Source: JANLQX01 sp031368215
GTDB lineage: Bacteria; Actinomycetota; Acidimicrobiia; Acidimicrobiales; JANYDT01
Length of the DNA stretch: 64,000 bases
Direction of reading: 5' to 3'
Assembly (NCBI GenBank): GCA_031368215.1
Contig: JANLRD010000276.1
Coordinates: 1 to 64,000 of the forward strand
Part shown: one piece after another, positions 34,762 to 43,676 of the stretch
How positions within the stretch are numbered: the first letter of the stretch is position 1
How the letters are laid out: every line of letters starts with the position of its first letter
Position numbers and translations under genes: made by a program
Notes under the pieces: generated by a model
Told to the model about the DNA's origin: nothing
The model's input: only the letters and a program-made list of their open reading frames with translations
Database searches by the model: none

Positions 34762-35980
34762 TCTTCCTCACGTCGCGGAACGCCACATCGGTGTCGACCG
34801 AGATGTCCTTCGGGAGTCCGAGGACCTTCTCGGCGATGATGTTGCGCTGGATCTCGTCGCTGCCCCCGGCAATCGAAGCACTCGGCACGGAGAGCGAGAA
34901 CTGCACGAATCGCCCTCCGGCCGTCGACTCGCCTTCGCGCAGCATCGCTTCCGGGCCGAGTAGTTCGAGCCCGAGCTGGCTCGATCGTCGAAGCCCGTTC
35001 GTCCACTGGAGCTTGGCCAGCGCGCCCGTCGGCGCGGCGAGGCGGGCCCGTAGCGCCGACCAGCCGGCAATTCGCTCGTGTCCGTAGGCGGCGGCGAGAT
35101 CCTGGCGGATCGCATGATCGCCGTCGCGCCCGGAGCGGCGCGCGAGTCCGAGCAGGGAGTCGAACTGCCCGGGAGCCGCTTCGTCCTCGCCTTCGCCTCG
35201 GGCGTCGGCCTCGGCCACGATCTCGCTGACGGGACGATCCAGCTGTCCGGTCGCCTCACCCGGATGCGCCCGATACAGACCCGGCACCTTCGAAGACGCC
35301 AAACCGGTGCGTTCATACCCCAGCGTCGCGACGGTCACCGCCCAGCCGCCGTTTACATCGCCGATTCGGTCCTCATCGCTGACCCGCACTTCCGTCAGGA
35401 ACACCTCGCTGAAATGTGACCGGCCGTTCATCTGCTTGAGAGGACGGATCTCCACTCCGGGTTGGTGGAGGTCGACGATGAAGTACGTGAGACCCCGGTG
35501 CTTCGGGGCGTCCCAGTTCGACCGCGTCACGAGCATGCCGCGCCGGGAGTGATCGGCTCCGCTCGTCCACACCTTCTGGCCATGAACGATCCACTCACCG
35601 CCATCACGGTCAGCGCGCGTACGAAGTCCGGCGAGATCGGAACCGGCGCCCGGCTCGGAGAAGAGCTGACACCAGCCCTCCGTTCCGTCCGCGAGCGGGC
35701 GCAACAACCGACGCTGTTGGTCGTCGGTGCCGAACTCGCGCACGACCGGCCCTCCCATCAACGAGCCGAGCCCGGGCGGCGGACCGACGACGCCTGCCGC
35801 ACCCATGACGCGGGCGACCGCGATCGCGTCGCCGACCGTGCCCTCTCGTCCACCCATGCCGACCGGCCAATCGGGGAACGCCAGCCCGGCATCGGCGCAG
35901 GCCGCCCACCATCCGCGCAGCGTCTGGCTGTCGAACCAGTGCTCGGCGATCAGGGCCTCGGTGTCGGCGATCAGGCTCAT
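34754..35980 (-). CDS. Acyl-CoA dehydrogenase family protein
   Basis: This FAD-dependent acyl-CoA dehydrogenase has 408 aa when started at ATG 35980 (MSLIADTEALIAEHW); the longer frame to 36028 adds unlike residues. Motifs are WCQLFSEPGAGSDLAGL (FAD/substrate loop), VHGQKVWTSGADHS, GWAVTVATLGYERTGLA and the C-terminal ASIAGGSDEIQRNIIAEKVLGLP. The usual catalytic Glu region should be compared with close relatives. This length and the GGSDEIQ end resemble actinobacterial FadE proteins for branched or steroid-type substrates. It is the first gene of a two-gene unit with the hot-dog-like protein. Confidence 0.9.
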   Translation of the reverse strand: MSLIADTEALIAEHWFDSQTLRGWWAACADAGLAFPDWPVGMGGREGTVGDAIAVARVMGAAGVVGPPPGLGSLMGGPVVREFGTDDQQRRLLRPLADGTEGWCQLFSEPGAGSDLAGLRTRADRDGGEWIVHGQKVWTSGADHSRRGMLVTRSNWDAPKHRGLTYFIVDLHQPGVEIRPLKQMNGRSHFSEVFLTEVRVSDEDRIGDVNGGWAVTVATLGYERTGLASSKVPGLYRAHPGEATGQLDRPVSEIVAEADARGEGEDEAAPGQFDSLLGLARRSGRDGDHAIRQDLAAAYGHERIAGWSALRARLAAPTGALAKLQWTNGLRRSSQLGLELLGPEAMLREGESTAGGRFVQFSLSVPSASIAGGSDEIQRNIIAEKVLGLPKDISVDTDVAFRDVRKSG

Positions 35981-36105
35981 GATCGGACCGTAGCCCCGGA
36001 CCGGCGTGCGGACCAGCCCAGGCCGCACCTGCCGGCGCGCACGGGGCAGCGGCCGGCGCGGAAATCCCGCTTCGTCCCGGGTCCGGATCAGTAGGGTGAC
36101 CGCCC

Positions 36106-37320
36106 GTGTCCGGCACCGGTTTTCGCTCGTTCAGCCCGGCCCTGCAGCGATTCATGTTCGCCACCGTCATCAACATGACCGGTTCCGGGATGATCTTCGC
36201 CTTCCTGTTCATCTACCTCGACGAGGTCCGCGGCTTTTCGGGGACGGCAAGCGGTCTCATCGCCGCCGCGACTCCGTTGGCAACCGTGGTGATGACGCCC
36301 TACGCCGGCTATCTCAGCGACCGCTTCGGCCCCCGGCGCATCCTCGCCATCGGGTGCGTGGTGTCCATCCTGGCCAGCAGCACGTTCGCCTTCGTCGACT
36401 CGGTCCTTCTCGCATTGGCGGCGTCCGCCGCAATGGGTATCGCGAACGGGCTCTGGTTTCCCTCGCAAGCCGCGCTGCTGTCGGTGATCGTGCCGAGCGA
36501 GATGCGCTCGACCGTCATGGCGTTCCAGCGAACGGCCCTGAACCTCGGCGCCGGGTTCGGCGGCGTGCTCGGCGGCCTGATCGCCGACAAGAACCGGCTC
36601 GGCTCGTTCCAGCTGATGTTCTTCCTCAACATGGCCACCTACATCGTGTTCCTTGCCTGCCTCCCGGCGCTTCCGTCTGGCCGGTTCAAGCGGGAGGAGG
36701 GCGACGCACCCTCGGGTGGCTTCGCCGAGGTGTTACGCGACCGCTTCTTCCTGTTGCTGATCGTCTCCGATCTCGGTATCTCCTTCTCGTTCGGTTTTGC
36801 GTGGGGCATCATGCCGGCCTACGCGTCGCGCATCGGCGTCAACGAGTCCACCGTGGGGCTCGTGTTCCTCGTCGGGGCGATCTCGGCGGTGATCTTCCAG
36901 ATCCCGATGTTGCGGTGGGTCCGTGGACGCGATCGTATGAACTGCCTCGCGTTCATGAACTTCATGTTCCTGCTGGCGTTCGTGATGACGGCATTCACGA
37001 TCGACACATCGATCGGCGTCGCTATCGCCATCATGGCCCTCGCGCAGGGCGTTGGCGGCTTCGGTGAAACGGTGCTCGCCGCGGTCCGTCAACCCTTGAC
37101 CGCCGAACTGGCGCCCCGCGAACTCGTCGGGCGGTACTTCGGTCTCGCCGCCATGGTGTTCCAGGGATCGATGGGCGCCGCGACGGCGATGGGCGGCGTC
37201 CTCATGGACGAATCCCTCCGCAGTGTCTGGGTCGTCGCCGGCGCGTTCGCCACCTTCGGTGTGCTCGCCAGCCTCGCCTTACGTCGATGCATTCCATCCG
37301 GCATCCGGGTGGCGATCTAG
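36106..37320 (+). CDS. MFS transporter
   Basis: The 404-aa major facilitator has about 12 membrane helices. The loop 2-3 signature is GYLSDRFGPRRILAIG, with FQRTALNLGAGFGGVLGG in helix 5, as in drug-efflux-type MFS proteins (MFS_1). GTG 36106 is the first sensible start, 125 bp from the divergent acyl-CoA dehydrogenase. The substrate is unknown. A dispersed hairpin repeat follows its stop. Confidence 0.88.
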   Translation: MSGTGFRSFSPALQRFMFATVINMTGSGMIFAFLFIYLDEVRGFSGTASGLIAAATPLATVVMTPYAGYLSDRFGPRRILAIGCVVSILASSTFAFVDSVLLALAASAAMGIANGLWFPSQAALLSVIVPSEMRSTVMAFQRTALNLGAGFGGVLGGLIADKNRLGSFQLMFFLNMATYIVFLACLPALPSGRFKREEGDAPSGGFAEVLRDRFFLLLIVSDLGISFSFGFAWGIMPAYASRIGVNESTVGLVFLVGAISAVIFQIPMLRWVRGRDRMNCLAFMNFMFLLAFVMTAFTIDTSIGVAIAIMALAQGVGGFGETVLAAVRQPLTAELAPRELVGRYFGLAAMVFQGSMGAATAMGGVLMDESLRSVWVVAGAFATFGVLASLALRRCIPSGIRVAI

Positions 37321-37346
37321 GCCTCGGGTTGGCGCAGCTGCGGCAA

Positions 37347-37407
37347 AACACCTCCCAGCGCAGTTGGGAGGTGTTCTGCCCCCATATACGGGGGCAACCT
37401 CTCTCCC
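37347..37407. repeat. Second copy of the dispersed hairpin repeat
   Basis: AACACCTCCC (37347-37356), 9-nt loop, GGGAGGTGTT (37366-37375) is followed by TCTGCCCCCATATACG and GGGGCAACCTCTCTCCC (37391-37407). This equals the inner stem and right arm of the element at 19272-19364, with changes in the loop and spacer only. The left outer arm is missing. It lies between two convergent genes, so it may act as terminator. Confidence 0.8.
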
Positions 37408-37420
37408 AGCCGCGCGCCGG

Positions 37421-38260
37421 TCAGCGGGAGGACTGGCGGATCAGTTCGTCGAAGAGGGATTGGTGGGCGGGGTCGGTGGCGGCGGTGCGCTCCGGGTGCC
37501 ACTGGATCGCCAGCATCCACCCGCGTTCGCCGGCGTCGGCGAATTCGACCGCCTCGATGACGCCGTCGCTACTACGCGCGCTTACGACAAGCCCCTCACC
37601 CACGCGTTCGACGGCCTGGTGGTGGTAGCTCCAGCAGTTCGCGATCGACGTCGCACCACCCTGCGTCTTCGCCAGCAGCGACCCCGACTCGACGGCCACT
37701 TCGTGGAGCGCCTTGCCGGCACCGGGCTGGCCGTGGTCGATGAGGCCGGGGCGACCGGTCAAGTGCTGATCGAGGGTGCCACCCAGCGCGACATTGAGCA
37801 CCTGCATCCCCCGGCAGATCGCCAGGAGGGGCAACTCGGCTCGCACGGCTGCCTTCGCGAGAGCAATCTCCAAACCATCGCTCGCCGCATCGACGCCGTA
37901 GACACGCTCATGGGGCTCGGCGCCGTAGAGCGCCGGATCGACGTCGCCGCCACCGACGAGGATGAGGCCGTCGAGGCGTGACACCAGGTCGTCGGCCTCG
38001 TGGTCGGACAGCGCCCGCGGGGCGATGATCGCCTCCATCCCCCCCGCCCGCCACACGCCGTCCAAGTAGGTGTGCTGCATGACCGACGAATGGGTGTCGG
38101 GCCAGCCGGACACCTCACCGGGTTTGCGAGGACGGGCGCTCACTCCGATGAGCGGACGAGCCCCCGCGCGTTTCGTCGACACCGCAGGGCGTGGAGCGGC
38201 AACCGCGTCTGCCGCGTCGGTGGTCCGGCCACCGGGGACGGGGGAAGTCATGGCCTCCAT
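37421..38260 (-). CDS. Gamma-glutamyl-GABA hydrolase-like glutamine amidotransferase (PuuD/peptidase C26)
   Basis: This class I glutamine amidotransferase-like hydrolase has 279 aa. After a disordered N-terminus of about 35 residues come PLIGVSARPRKPGEVSGW, LDGLILVGGGDVDPALYG, the nucleophile Cys149 in LAICRGMQVLNVALGG, DHGQPG, NCWSYHHQAVERVG and the catalytic His in AIQWHPERTA. PuuD releases glutamate from gamma-glutamyl amines. A glutamine-synthetase-like ligase, the partner enzyme, lies 2 kb away, supporting this role. ATG 38260 or 38251 could be the start. Confidence 0.88.
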   Translation of the reverse strand: MEAMTSPVPGGRTTDAADAVAAPRPAVSTKRAGARPLIGVSARPRKPGEVSGWPDTHSSVMQHTYLDGVWRAGGMEAIIAPRALSDHEADDLVSRLDGLILVGGGDVDPALYGAEPHERVYGVDAASDGLEIALAKAAVRAELPLLAICRGMQVLNVALGGTLDQHLTGRPGLIDHGQPGAGKALHEVAVESGSLLAKTQGGATSIANCWSYHHQAVERVGEGLVVSARSSDGVIEAVEFADAGERGWMLAIQWHPERTAATDPAHQSLFDELIRQSSR

Positions 38261-38321
38261 TGTGGCCGCTTGGACACCAAGGGGTCACGTTCTCTGCGTC
38301 ACACCGTGGTCAGATGGGTGG

Positions 38322-39953
38322 ATGTCCGACACCAGCGCCACGGGCCCCCGCACCGCCGTCTCCGCGTGGTCGCCATTGCGCAATCCCGTCTACCGCAGCC
38401 TCTGGCTTGCCGGCCTGCTGTCCAACGTCGGCTCCGCGATGCACGGCGTCGCCGCGGCTTGGGTCGTGACCTCGCTTTCGCGATCGCCGTCCACCGTGTC
38501 ATTGCTGGCCGCGGCGACGGCGCTCCCGTCGTTCCTTCTCGCCCTTCCCGCCGGCGCACTCGCCGACGTGCTCGATCGGCGGCGCCTGCTGATCACGGCC
38601 CAAGTCCTCATGCTCGGCGTCGCCCTCGCCCTGGGTGTGTTCGAGCTCGGCGGTTCACTGACACTGCTCCTGCTGTTCCTGCTCACGATGGGCCTCAGCG
38701 TCGGCGGCACGCTGCAGATGCCGAACTGGGTAGCGCTCGCGCCAGAGCTCCTTCCGCGAAGCGAGCTCGCCAGTGCGGGCGCTCTCAACGCGATCTCGAT
38801 GAACCTGGCCGGCGCGCTCGGACCTGCGCTCGGCGGTCTGGTCATCGCATCGACTGGAGCCGGCTGGGTGTTCATCGTGAATGCCGTCAGCTTCCTTGCG
38901 GTGATCTTTGCGGTGTTCCGATGGAAGCGCAACGTCCCCGACACGACGCTGCCGGCCGAACACGTCGCCGCGGCGGTTCGGACCGGAGTTCGCTACGTGT
39001 CGAATCAGGTAGGCCTGCTCCTCCTTCTCGTTCGGGTCTCGGCCATCGCCATACCGGCAACTGCGTTGGCTGCGCTCCTTCCCCTGGTCGCGAGGAACGA
39101 GATCGGGGTCAGCGCTGGTGAGTACGGACTGATCGGCGCGGCCATGGGCGTCACGGCGGTGGGCGCCGCCACCGTCCTCCCCCGCCTTCGCGCCGTCCTC
39201 GGCGTCGACCGGTTGGTCCTTCTCGGTGCCGGCGTCCTCGGACTCGGGCTGGTCCTCGTCGGCACGGCGACGAACCTCGCGATGCTCATGGTCGGCGCGG
39301 CGCTGAGCGGTGCCGGGCAGATCACCGCGTTCTCCACGGTCTTCTCCGTCATCCAGAGCGTGCTCCCGGGGTGGGTGCGCGGGCGCGGATTGGCCACGGC
39401 GATGCTCGTCTTCCAGGGCACCTCGATGGCCGCTGCTCTCGGCTGGGGCGCGATCGCGTCCGGCGTCGGCTCCGGAACCGCCATCGTCAGTGCCGGAATC
39501 ACTGCGGCCGCACTCGGGGTAGCAACCCTGCCGATCCGGCTCGCCTCCCGGGCCGAACTCGACCTCACCCCCATGCCACTCGGCGCGCTCCACCACGTCA
39601 TCCCGATCGACCCCGACGAAGGGCCCGTGCTCGTTTCGTTGCAGTGGCGCATCGACCCGGAGCGCCGCAACGAGTTCATCGCGGCGATGCGCCCGATCCG
39701 ACGCCTGCGCCGACGCGACGGTGCGATGCAGTGGGGACTCTTCGAAGACGTCGAGGAACCCGGCACGTTCATCGAGCAGTTCACCGTCTCGACCTGGTCC
39801 GAGCACGAGCGTCAGCACGAACGCCCCACCGCCGCTGACGCCGAGATCACGACCACTGCAGTGCAGTTCCTGGTGCCGGGAGCGTCTCTGCAGGCGTCGC
39901 ATCGCATCGCCGCCCATCTCAAACGTCGGAGCCGCGCGGCCAATCACTCGTAG
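38322..39953 (+). CDS. MFS exporter (MFS_3) with C-terminal ABM-like domain
   Basis: ATG 38322 gives 543 aa. The first about 410 residues form a 12-helix MFS of the EntS/transmembrane secretion effector type (NPVYRSLWLAGLLSNVGSAM, LPAGALADVLDRRRLLI, NAISMNLAGALGPALGG). The last about 110 residues form a soluble domain (VLVSLQWRIDPERRNEFIAAM to TFIEQFTVSTWSEHERQHER) resembling antibiotic-biosynthesis-monooxygenase-like ferredoxin folds, as in many MFS_3 proteins. It is divergent from the PuuD-like gene by 61 bp. The substrate is unknown. Confidence 0.88.
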   Translation: MSDTSATGPRTAVSAWSPLRNPVYRSLWLAGLLSNVGSAMHGVAAAWVVTSLSRSPSTVSLLAAATALPSFLLALPAGALADVLDRRRLLITAQVLMLGVALALGVFELGGSLTLLLLFLLTMGLSVGGTLQMPNWVALAPELLPRSELASAGALNAISMNLAGALGPALGGLVIASTGAGWVFIVNAVSFLAVIFAVFRWKRNVPDTTLPAEHVAAAVRTGVRYVSNQVGLLLLLVRVSAIAIPATALAALLPLVARNEIGVSAGEYGLIGAAMGVTAVGAATVLPRLRAVLGVDRLVLLGAGVLGLGLVLVGTATNLAMLMVGAALSGAGQITAFSTVFSVIQSVLPGWVRGRGLATAMLVFQGTSMAAALGWGAIASGVGSGTAIVSAGITAAALGVATLPIRLASRAELDLTPMPLGALHHVIPIDPDEGPVLVSLQWRIDPERRNEFIAAMRPIRRLRRRDGAMQWGLFEDVEEPGTFIEQFTVSTWSEHERQHERPTAADAEITTTAVQFLVPGASLQASHRIAAHLKRRSRAANHS

Positions 39954-39986
39954 CCACCAGCAAGTGGGCGTTAGTGCTAGGCGCGC

Positions 39987-41369
39987 TTACCAACGTTCGA
40001 AGTTGCGTCGCAGCTCCCAGTCGGTGACGGCCTTGTTGAACTGCGACCATTCGTGGCGCGCCGTGGTGAGCATGTGGTGGTGCACCTCCTCGCCGAACGC
40101 CGACTTGGCCACCGCGGAGCCCTCGAAAAGCTCGATGGCCTGCACGATGTTCCACGGAATCCGGGCGACGTCCTTCGACTCGTAGGCATTGCCGACGAAC
40201 GGGTCGGCCAAGGACAGCTTGTGCTCGATTCCGTGCAGACCCCCGGCAATCACCGCGGCGAAGGCCAGATACGGGTTGGCGTCGGCTCCCGGAATACGGG
40301 ACTCGACGCGGGTACCGGCGCCGTGGCCGACAAGGCGAAGACCGCAGGTCCGGTTGTCCCTTCCCCACGCCACCGCAGTGGGCGCCCACGAGCCGAGCTG
40401 GTAGCGCTTGTACGAGTTCACCGTCGGTGCGAACATCCACGACAGCTCGCGTGCCGTTGCCACCATGCCAGCGAGGTAGCTGGCGAAGGTGTCGGAGAGA
40501 TGGTGCGGGCCGTGCCCCGGAGCGGCCGGCTCATCGGTTTCGGCGCTCCACAGCGACGTGTGGATGTGACACGACGACCCGACGTCGGCCATGGAGTACT
40601 TCGCCATGAACGTGATCGCCCGCCCGCTGAGCGCAGCGATCTCCTTGGCCCCGTTCTTGTAGATCGCGAGGCGGTCGGCCATCTCGAGTGCCTCGGTGTA
40701 GCGGAGGTTGATCTCGTGCTGGGCAAAGCCGGCCTCACCTTTCGAGCACTCGATCGGGACCCCCGCCCCTTCCATGCCGTTGCGGATGGCCCGGATGATG
40801 TGCTCATCCTTGGTCGTCTGGAGGATGTGGTAGTCCTGGATCGTGTTGGAGTCCGGCGTGAGGTTGGCGTAGCCCTTCGCCGCGGCCGACTCGAAGCTCT
40901 CCTTGAATAGGAAGAACTCGAGCTCGGCTCCCATCTTCACAGTGAACCCCATCGCCGCCGCCCGGGCGAGCTGGCGCTTGAGGATCTGGCGTGGTGACAC
41001 CTCGATGGGGCCGTTGTCGTCGGCCAGATCGCAGATCACCAGTGCGGTCTTCTCCAACCACGGGATGAGCCGAAGCGTGGCGAAGTCGGGCACGCAGCGC
41101 ATGTCGCCGTACCCCGCGTCCCAGTTGGCGAACCGGTAATTGGGCAGCACATTCATCTCGACATCCGTGGCGATCAGGTAGTTGCACGCCTCGATGCCGT
41201 GGAGAACGGTGTCGTCGAGGAAGAACCGGCCGGTCATGCGCTTGCCCTTCCACGATCCGGCGAGATCGGGGAACACGACGAGCACGGTGTCGATCTCGTT
41301 GCGTTCCACTCCCTCACGCAGTTCGTGGATGGCGAGGTGCGGGCGGGTCGAGTGGGCAGGGCTGTCCAT
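39987..41369 (-). CDS. Glutamine-synthetase-family ligase, probably gamma-glutamyl amine synthetase (PuuA/GlnA3-like)
   Basis: ATG 41369 gives 460 aa. Catalytic motifs are MGAELEFFLF, GFAQHEINLRYTEALEMAD, SSCHIHTSLW, NSYKRYQLGSWAPTAVAWG and RVESRIPGADANPYLAFAA. The N-terminal part (VLVVFPDLAGSWKGKRM) has the pattern of PuuA/GlnA3-type enzymes rather than GlnA, and the adenylylation loop of GlnA is absent. The neighbours (PuuD-like hydrolase, APC permease, acetylpolyamine deacetylase) suggest gamma-glutamylation of polyamines or other amines. The exact substrate is inference. Divergent from the selenoprotein gene with only 66 bp between. Confidence 0.9.
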   Translation of the reverse strand: MDSPAHSTRPHLAIHELREGVERNEIDTVLVVFPDLAGSWKGKRMTGRFFLDDTVLHGIEACNYLIATDVEMNVLPNYRFANWDAGYGDMRCVPDFATLRLIPWLEKTALVICDLADDNGPIEVSPRQILKRQLARAAAMGFTVKMGAELEFFLFKESFESAAAKGYANLTPDSNTIQDYHILQTTKDEHIIRAIRNGMEGAGVPIECSKGEAGFAQHEINLRYTEALEMADRLAIYKNGAKEIAALSGRAITFMAKYSMADVGSSCHIHTSLWSAETDEPAAPGHGPHHLSDTFASYLAGMVATARELSWMFAPTVNSYKRYQLGSWAPTAVAWGRDNRTCGLRLVGHGAGTRVESRIPGADANPYLAFAAVIAGGLHGIEHKLSLADPFVGNAYESKDVARIPWNIVQAIELFEGSAVAKSAFGEEVHHHMLTTARHEWSQFNKAVTDWELRRNFERW

Positions 41370-41435
41370 GACGGAAGTTCTAGTCCCGCCGGGGAACGTC
41401 GCGCCGAACCGGTCCAGCTCGGCTAAACACGAGGG

Positions 41436-42047
41436 GTGGAATTGGACTTCTGGATCGACCCTGTCTGACCGTGGTGTTGGCTGACGGCCAGGTGGGTCGT
41501 CGACGTCGCACCGCATCGCAAGCTCATCATCCGCTGGCGGCCGATCAGCCTGTACTTCAAGAACAACGTGCAGCCGGACTCGCCCTGGCACGAGCGCAGC
41601 TTCCACAATCACCAGCTCCTGCGGGTGCTCGAGTCCGTCAGAGCCGAACACGGCGAGGGTGCCGTGGCCAAGCTCTACTTCTCGTTCGGCGAGAGGATCC
41701 ACGACAAGGGCGAGGGCTTGATCGATCCGGCGCCGTCGCTCGAGGCCTGCGATCTCCCGGCCCACCACGCCGCGGCGATGACCGACGATTCGTTCGACAC
41801 CACGATCCGGTCATCGATGGACGAAGGGCTCGCTCTCACCGGCGACAATGTCGGCACACCGATCCTCGGTTTCGAGAACGACATCGGCAAGAAGGTCGGC
41901 TTCTTCGGGCCCGTCATCAGCCGACGGCTCAAGCACTACGACGCGCTCCAGATGTGGGACGGGATCATCGCCATGGCGGGGATCGACGCCTTTTGGGAAC
42001 TCAAGCGCACGAGGACCGAAGCACCGAACTTCACTCCGGTCGAGTAG
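41436..42047 (+). CDS. Candidate selenoprotein: DsbA-family, mycothiol-dependent nitroreductase-like (UPWC active site)
   Basis: Reading UGA at 41466-41468 as selenocysteine gives a 203-residue protein: GTG 41436, V-E-L-D-F-W-I-D-P-V-U-P-W-C-W (Sec11, Cys14). It continues through RWVVDVAPHRKLIIRW and PWHERSFHNHQLLRVL to VGTPILGF, FFGPVISRR and FWELKRTRTEAP. This matches Rv2466c of M. tuberculosis along its length as I recall it (DFWFDPLCPWCW, FFGPVLSK, FELKRTRTEPP), where the first Cys of CPWC is the mycothiol-reactive nucleophile. In-frame TAA at 41424 limits the start to GTG 41436 or TTG 41442; GAGGG abuts the GTG, or the mRNA is leaderless. A SECIS-like stem-loop follows the UGA. The alternative is a sequencing error (TGC to TGA) or a fresh nonsense mutation. 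Confidence 0.75.
41482..41502 (+). promoter_or_regulatory. Bacterial SECIS-like stem-loop
   Basis: Starting 13 nt after the UGA, TGACGGCC (41482-41489) pairs with GGTCGTCG (41495-41502) in an uninterrupted 8-bp stem (six Watson-Crick pairs and two U-G/G-U). The loop is AGGUG, with GGU about 22 nt after the UGA. E. coli fdhF has loop AGGUCU at similar distance, where SelB contacts GGU. The bulged U of E. coli is not seen. The element lies inside the coding region, as bacterial SECIS elements do. Confidence 0.65.
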
Positions 42048-42066
42048 CACCTGGGGTCAGTCAGCA

Positions 42067-42110
42067 AGATGGTGCGTCCGGGCAATTCGAAGCGACCGGA
42101 CGCACCATCT
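42067..42110. terminator. Bidirectional hairpin between convergent genes
   Basis: AGATGGTGCGTCCGG (42067-42081) and CCGGACGCACCATCT (42096-42110) form a perfect 15-bp stem with a 14-nt loop. It lies 20 bp after the selenoprotein stop and 13 bp before the end of the convergent permease gene. It suits termination from both sides. Confidence 0.75.
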
Positions 42111-42122
42111 CTGCGTTCGCAG

Positions 42123-43676
42123 TCAGCTCAGAGACGACAGCTCATGTTCGATGGCCATCAACTCTTCCCGGGTTCCCTGGACTTTCGGGCCGTGGAACCA
42201 GTTCCTTGCTGACGCGAACCACCAGATGCCAACGAGGACTCCGATGCCACCGACCACCGGAAGCGTCAGGTTTGCCGTCTCCCACTTGTTCCACGGCACG
42301 AACTGCGGCAGCACACCGATGAGGCAGATCCCGAGCACGTAGATCACCGCGAACCAGCCGACGGCCTTGCTGCGATTGCCGAGGTGCCACGGTCCCTTCT
42401 GGAAGTCGGGATTGCGCAGCCGGAGGTAGACCGGAATGATGTAGCTGATGTAGAGCCCGATCACGCACATCAGCGTCAGGGCAAAGAACGCCACCGGGAT
42501 GGCCTTTTTCGTCTGGATCAAGGTGAGCGAACCGGCGATCGCCGAGAGCACCACGCCGAACCAGATCGAGTTTGTTGGCGTGCGGGTGCGAGGGTTGATG
42601 CGGTGCCAGAACTTCGAACCCGGCAGGCCGTCGTCGCGAGAGAACGCGTAGATCATTCGGCTGTTCGCCGTGACCGATGCCATGCCGCAGAAGAATTGGC
42701 CGACTGTCGCAATGATCACGAGCAGCTTGCCGAGGAACCCGGCGATCGACATGGTGAACACCAGCGCACCGGCGAGGATGCCGCCGGCCGCGATCTCGTC
42801 GTACTTGCCCTTCGGAATGGCGATGAGCATCGCGGCGTTCATGAGCAGAGCGGCGATCGCCGAAATCCAGATCGACCGCACGATGGCCTTCGGAGCGCTG
42901 GTGGCGGCGCCGTGGGTTTCCTCGCTGACGTGCGCCGAAGCGTCGAAGCCGGTAATCGTGTACTGGGCGAGAAGAAGGCCGACCAGGCCAACGTAGAGGC
43001 CCGATCCGGGGAAGCTCCAGCCGGTGGTGTTCTTGAAGTCGAAGATGCCCGTGGTACCGGTCTTGTTCTTTCCCGCGAGCAGAAGAGCGCCGACGATCAC
43101 CGCCACCCCGATGACGTGCCACCACACGCTGATGTCACCCAGGAGCTTCACGAGCTTCACGCCATAGGTGTTGAGCAGACCGTGAACCGCCAGCAGGATC
43201 AGGTAGGTGACGTAGACGGTCCACTTCGTCGGCCGCAGATCGTCCCAGCCGAGCAGCTTGAAGCTGTAGAGCACGTAGTTGGCAAGCGCCCAGTCGACCG
43301 ACGCGATGACGCCGATCTGGCCGACGAGGTTGAACCACCCGGTGAACCAGGACCACATCGCACCGTTCTTGCGGGCGAGCTTGGCTGACCAGTAGTAGAG
43401 ACCACCTGCGGTCGGATAGGCCGAGCAGATCTCCCCCATCGACGCGCCCACGGCGAGCGCGCCGATGCCGACGATCACCCAACCGAGGAGGATGACGCGT
43501 GGGCCGCCGGCGAACATGCCGAGCGAGAAGCTCGTGAGTGCACCCGCGAGCACCGAGATGATGGAGAAGCTGATGGCGAAGTTCGAGAACGTCCCCATGC
43601 CTCGGTGAAGTTCCTGGGCATAGCCCAGTTCGTGCAATCGGTCTCTATCGGCATTGGAAGAGCCGTCTTTGCTCAT
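42123..43676 (-). CDS. APC-family amino acid/amine permease
   Basis: This 517-aa transporter has about 12 membrane helices. Family features are the N-terminal soluble LHELGYAQELHRGMGTFSNFAISFSII, helix 1-2 GGPRVILLGWVIVG, EICSAYPTAGGLYYWSAKLA and the mid-protein DASAHVSEETHGA followed by APKAIVRSIW. These match the GABA/choline/polyamine permease (BAT1/GabP-like) branch. Context with gamma-glutamyl amine enzymes suggests amine or polyamine uptake; the substrate is inferred. ATG 43676 starts MSKDGSSN. An 18-bp palindrome lies about 95 bp upstream. Confidence 0.9.
   Translation of the reverse strand: MSKDGSSNADRDRLHELGYAQELHRGMGTFSNFAISFSIISVLAGALTSFSLGMFAGGPRVILLGWVIVGIGALAVGASMGEICSAYPTAGGLYYWSAKLARKNGAMWSWFTGWFNLVGQIGVIASVDWALANYVLYSFKLLGWDDLRPTKWTVYVTYLILLAVHGLLNTYGVKLVKLLGDISVWWHVIGVAVIVGALLLAGKNKTGTTGIFDFKNTTGWSFPGSGLYVGLVGLLLAQYTITGFDASAHVSEETHGAATSAPKAIVRSIWISAIAALLMNAAMLIAIPKGKYDEIAAGGILAGALVFTMSIAGFLGKLLVIIATVGQFFCGMASVTANSRMIYAFSRDDGLPGSKFWHRINPRTRTPTNSIWFGVVLSAIAGSLTLIQTKKAIPVAFFALTLMCVIGLYISYIIPVYLRLRNPDFQKGPWHLGNRSKAVGWFAVIYVLGICLIGVLPQFVPWNKWETANLTLPVVGGIGVLVGIWWFASARNWFHGPKVQGTREELMAIEHELSSLS

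Noticed and set aside
41568..42047. Stand-alone 159-aa protein starting inside the DsbA-family gene
   Set aside because: It lacks the active site and the first beta strand. The conserved sequence continues upstream through the UGA to GTG 41436.
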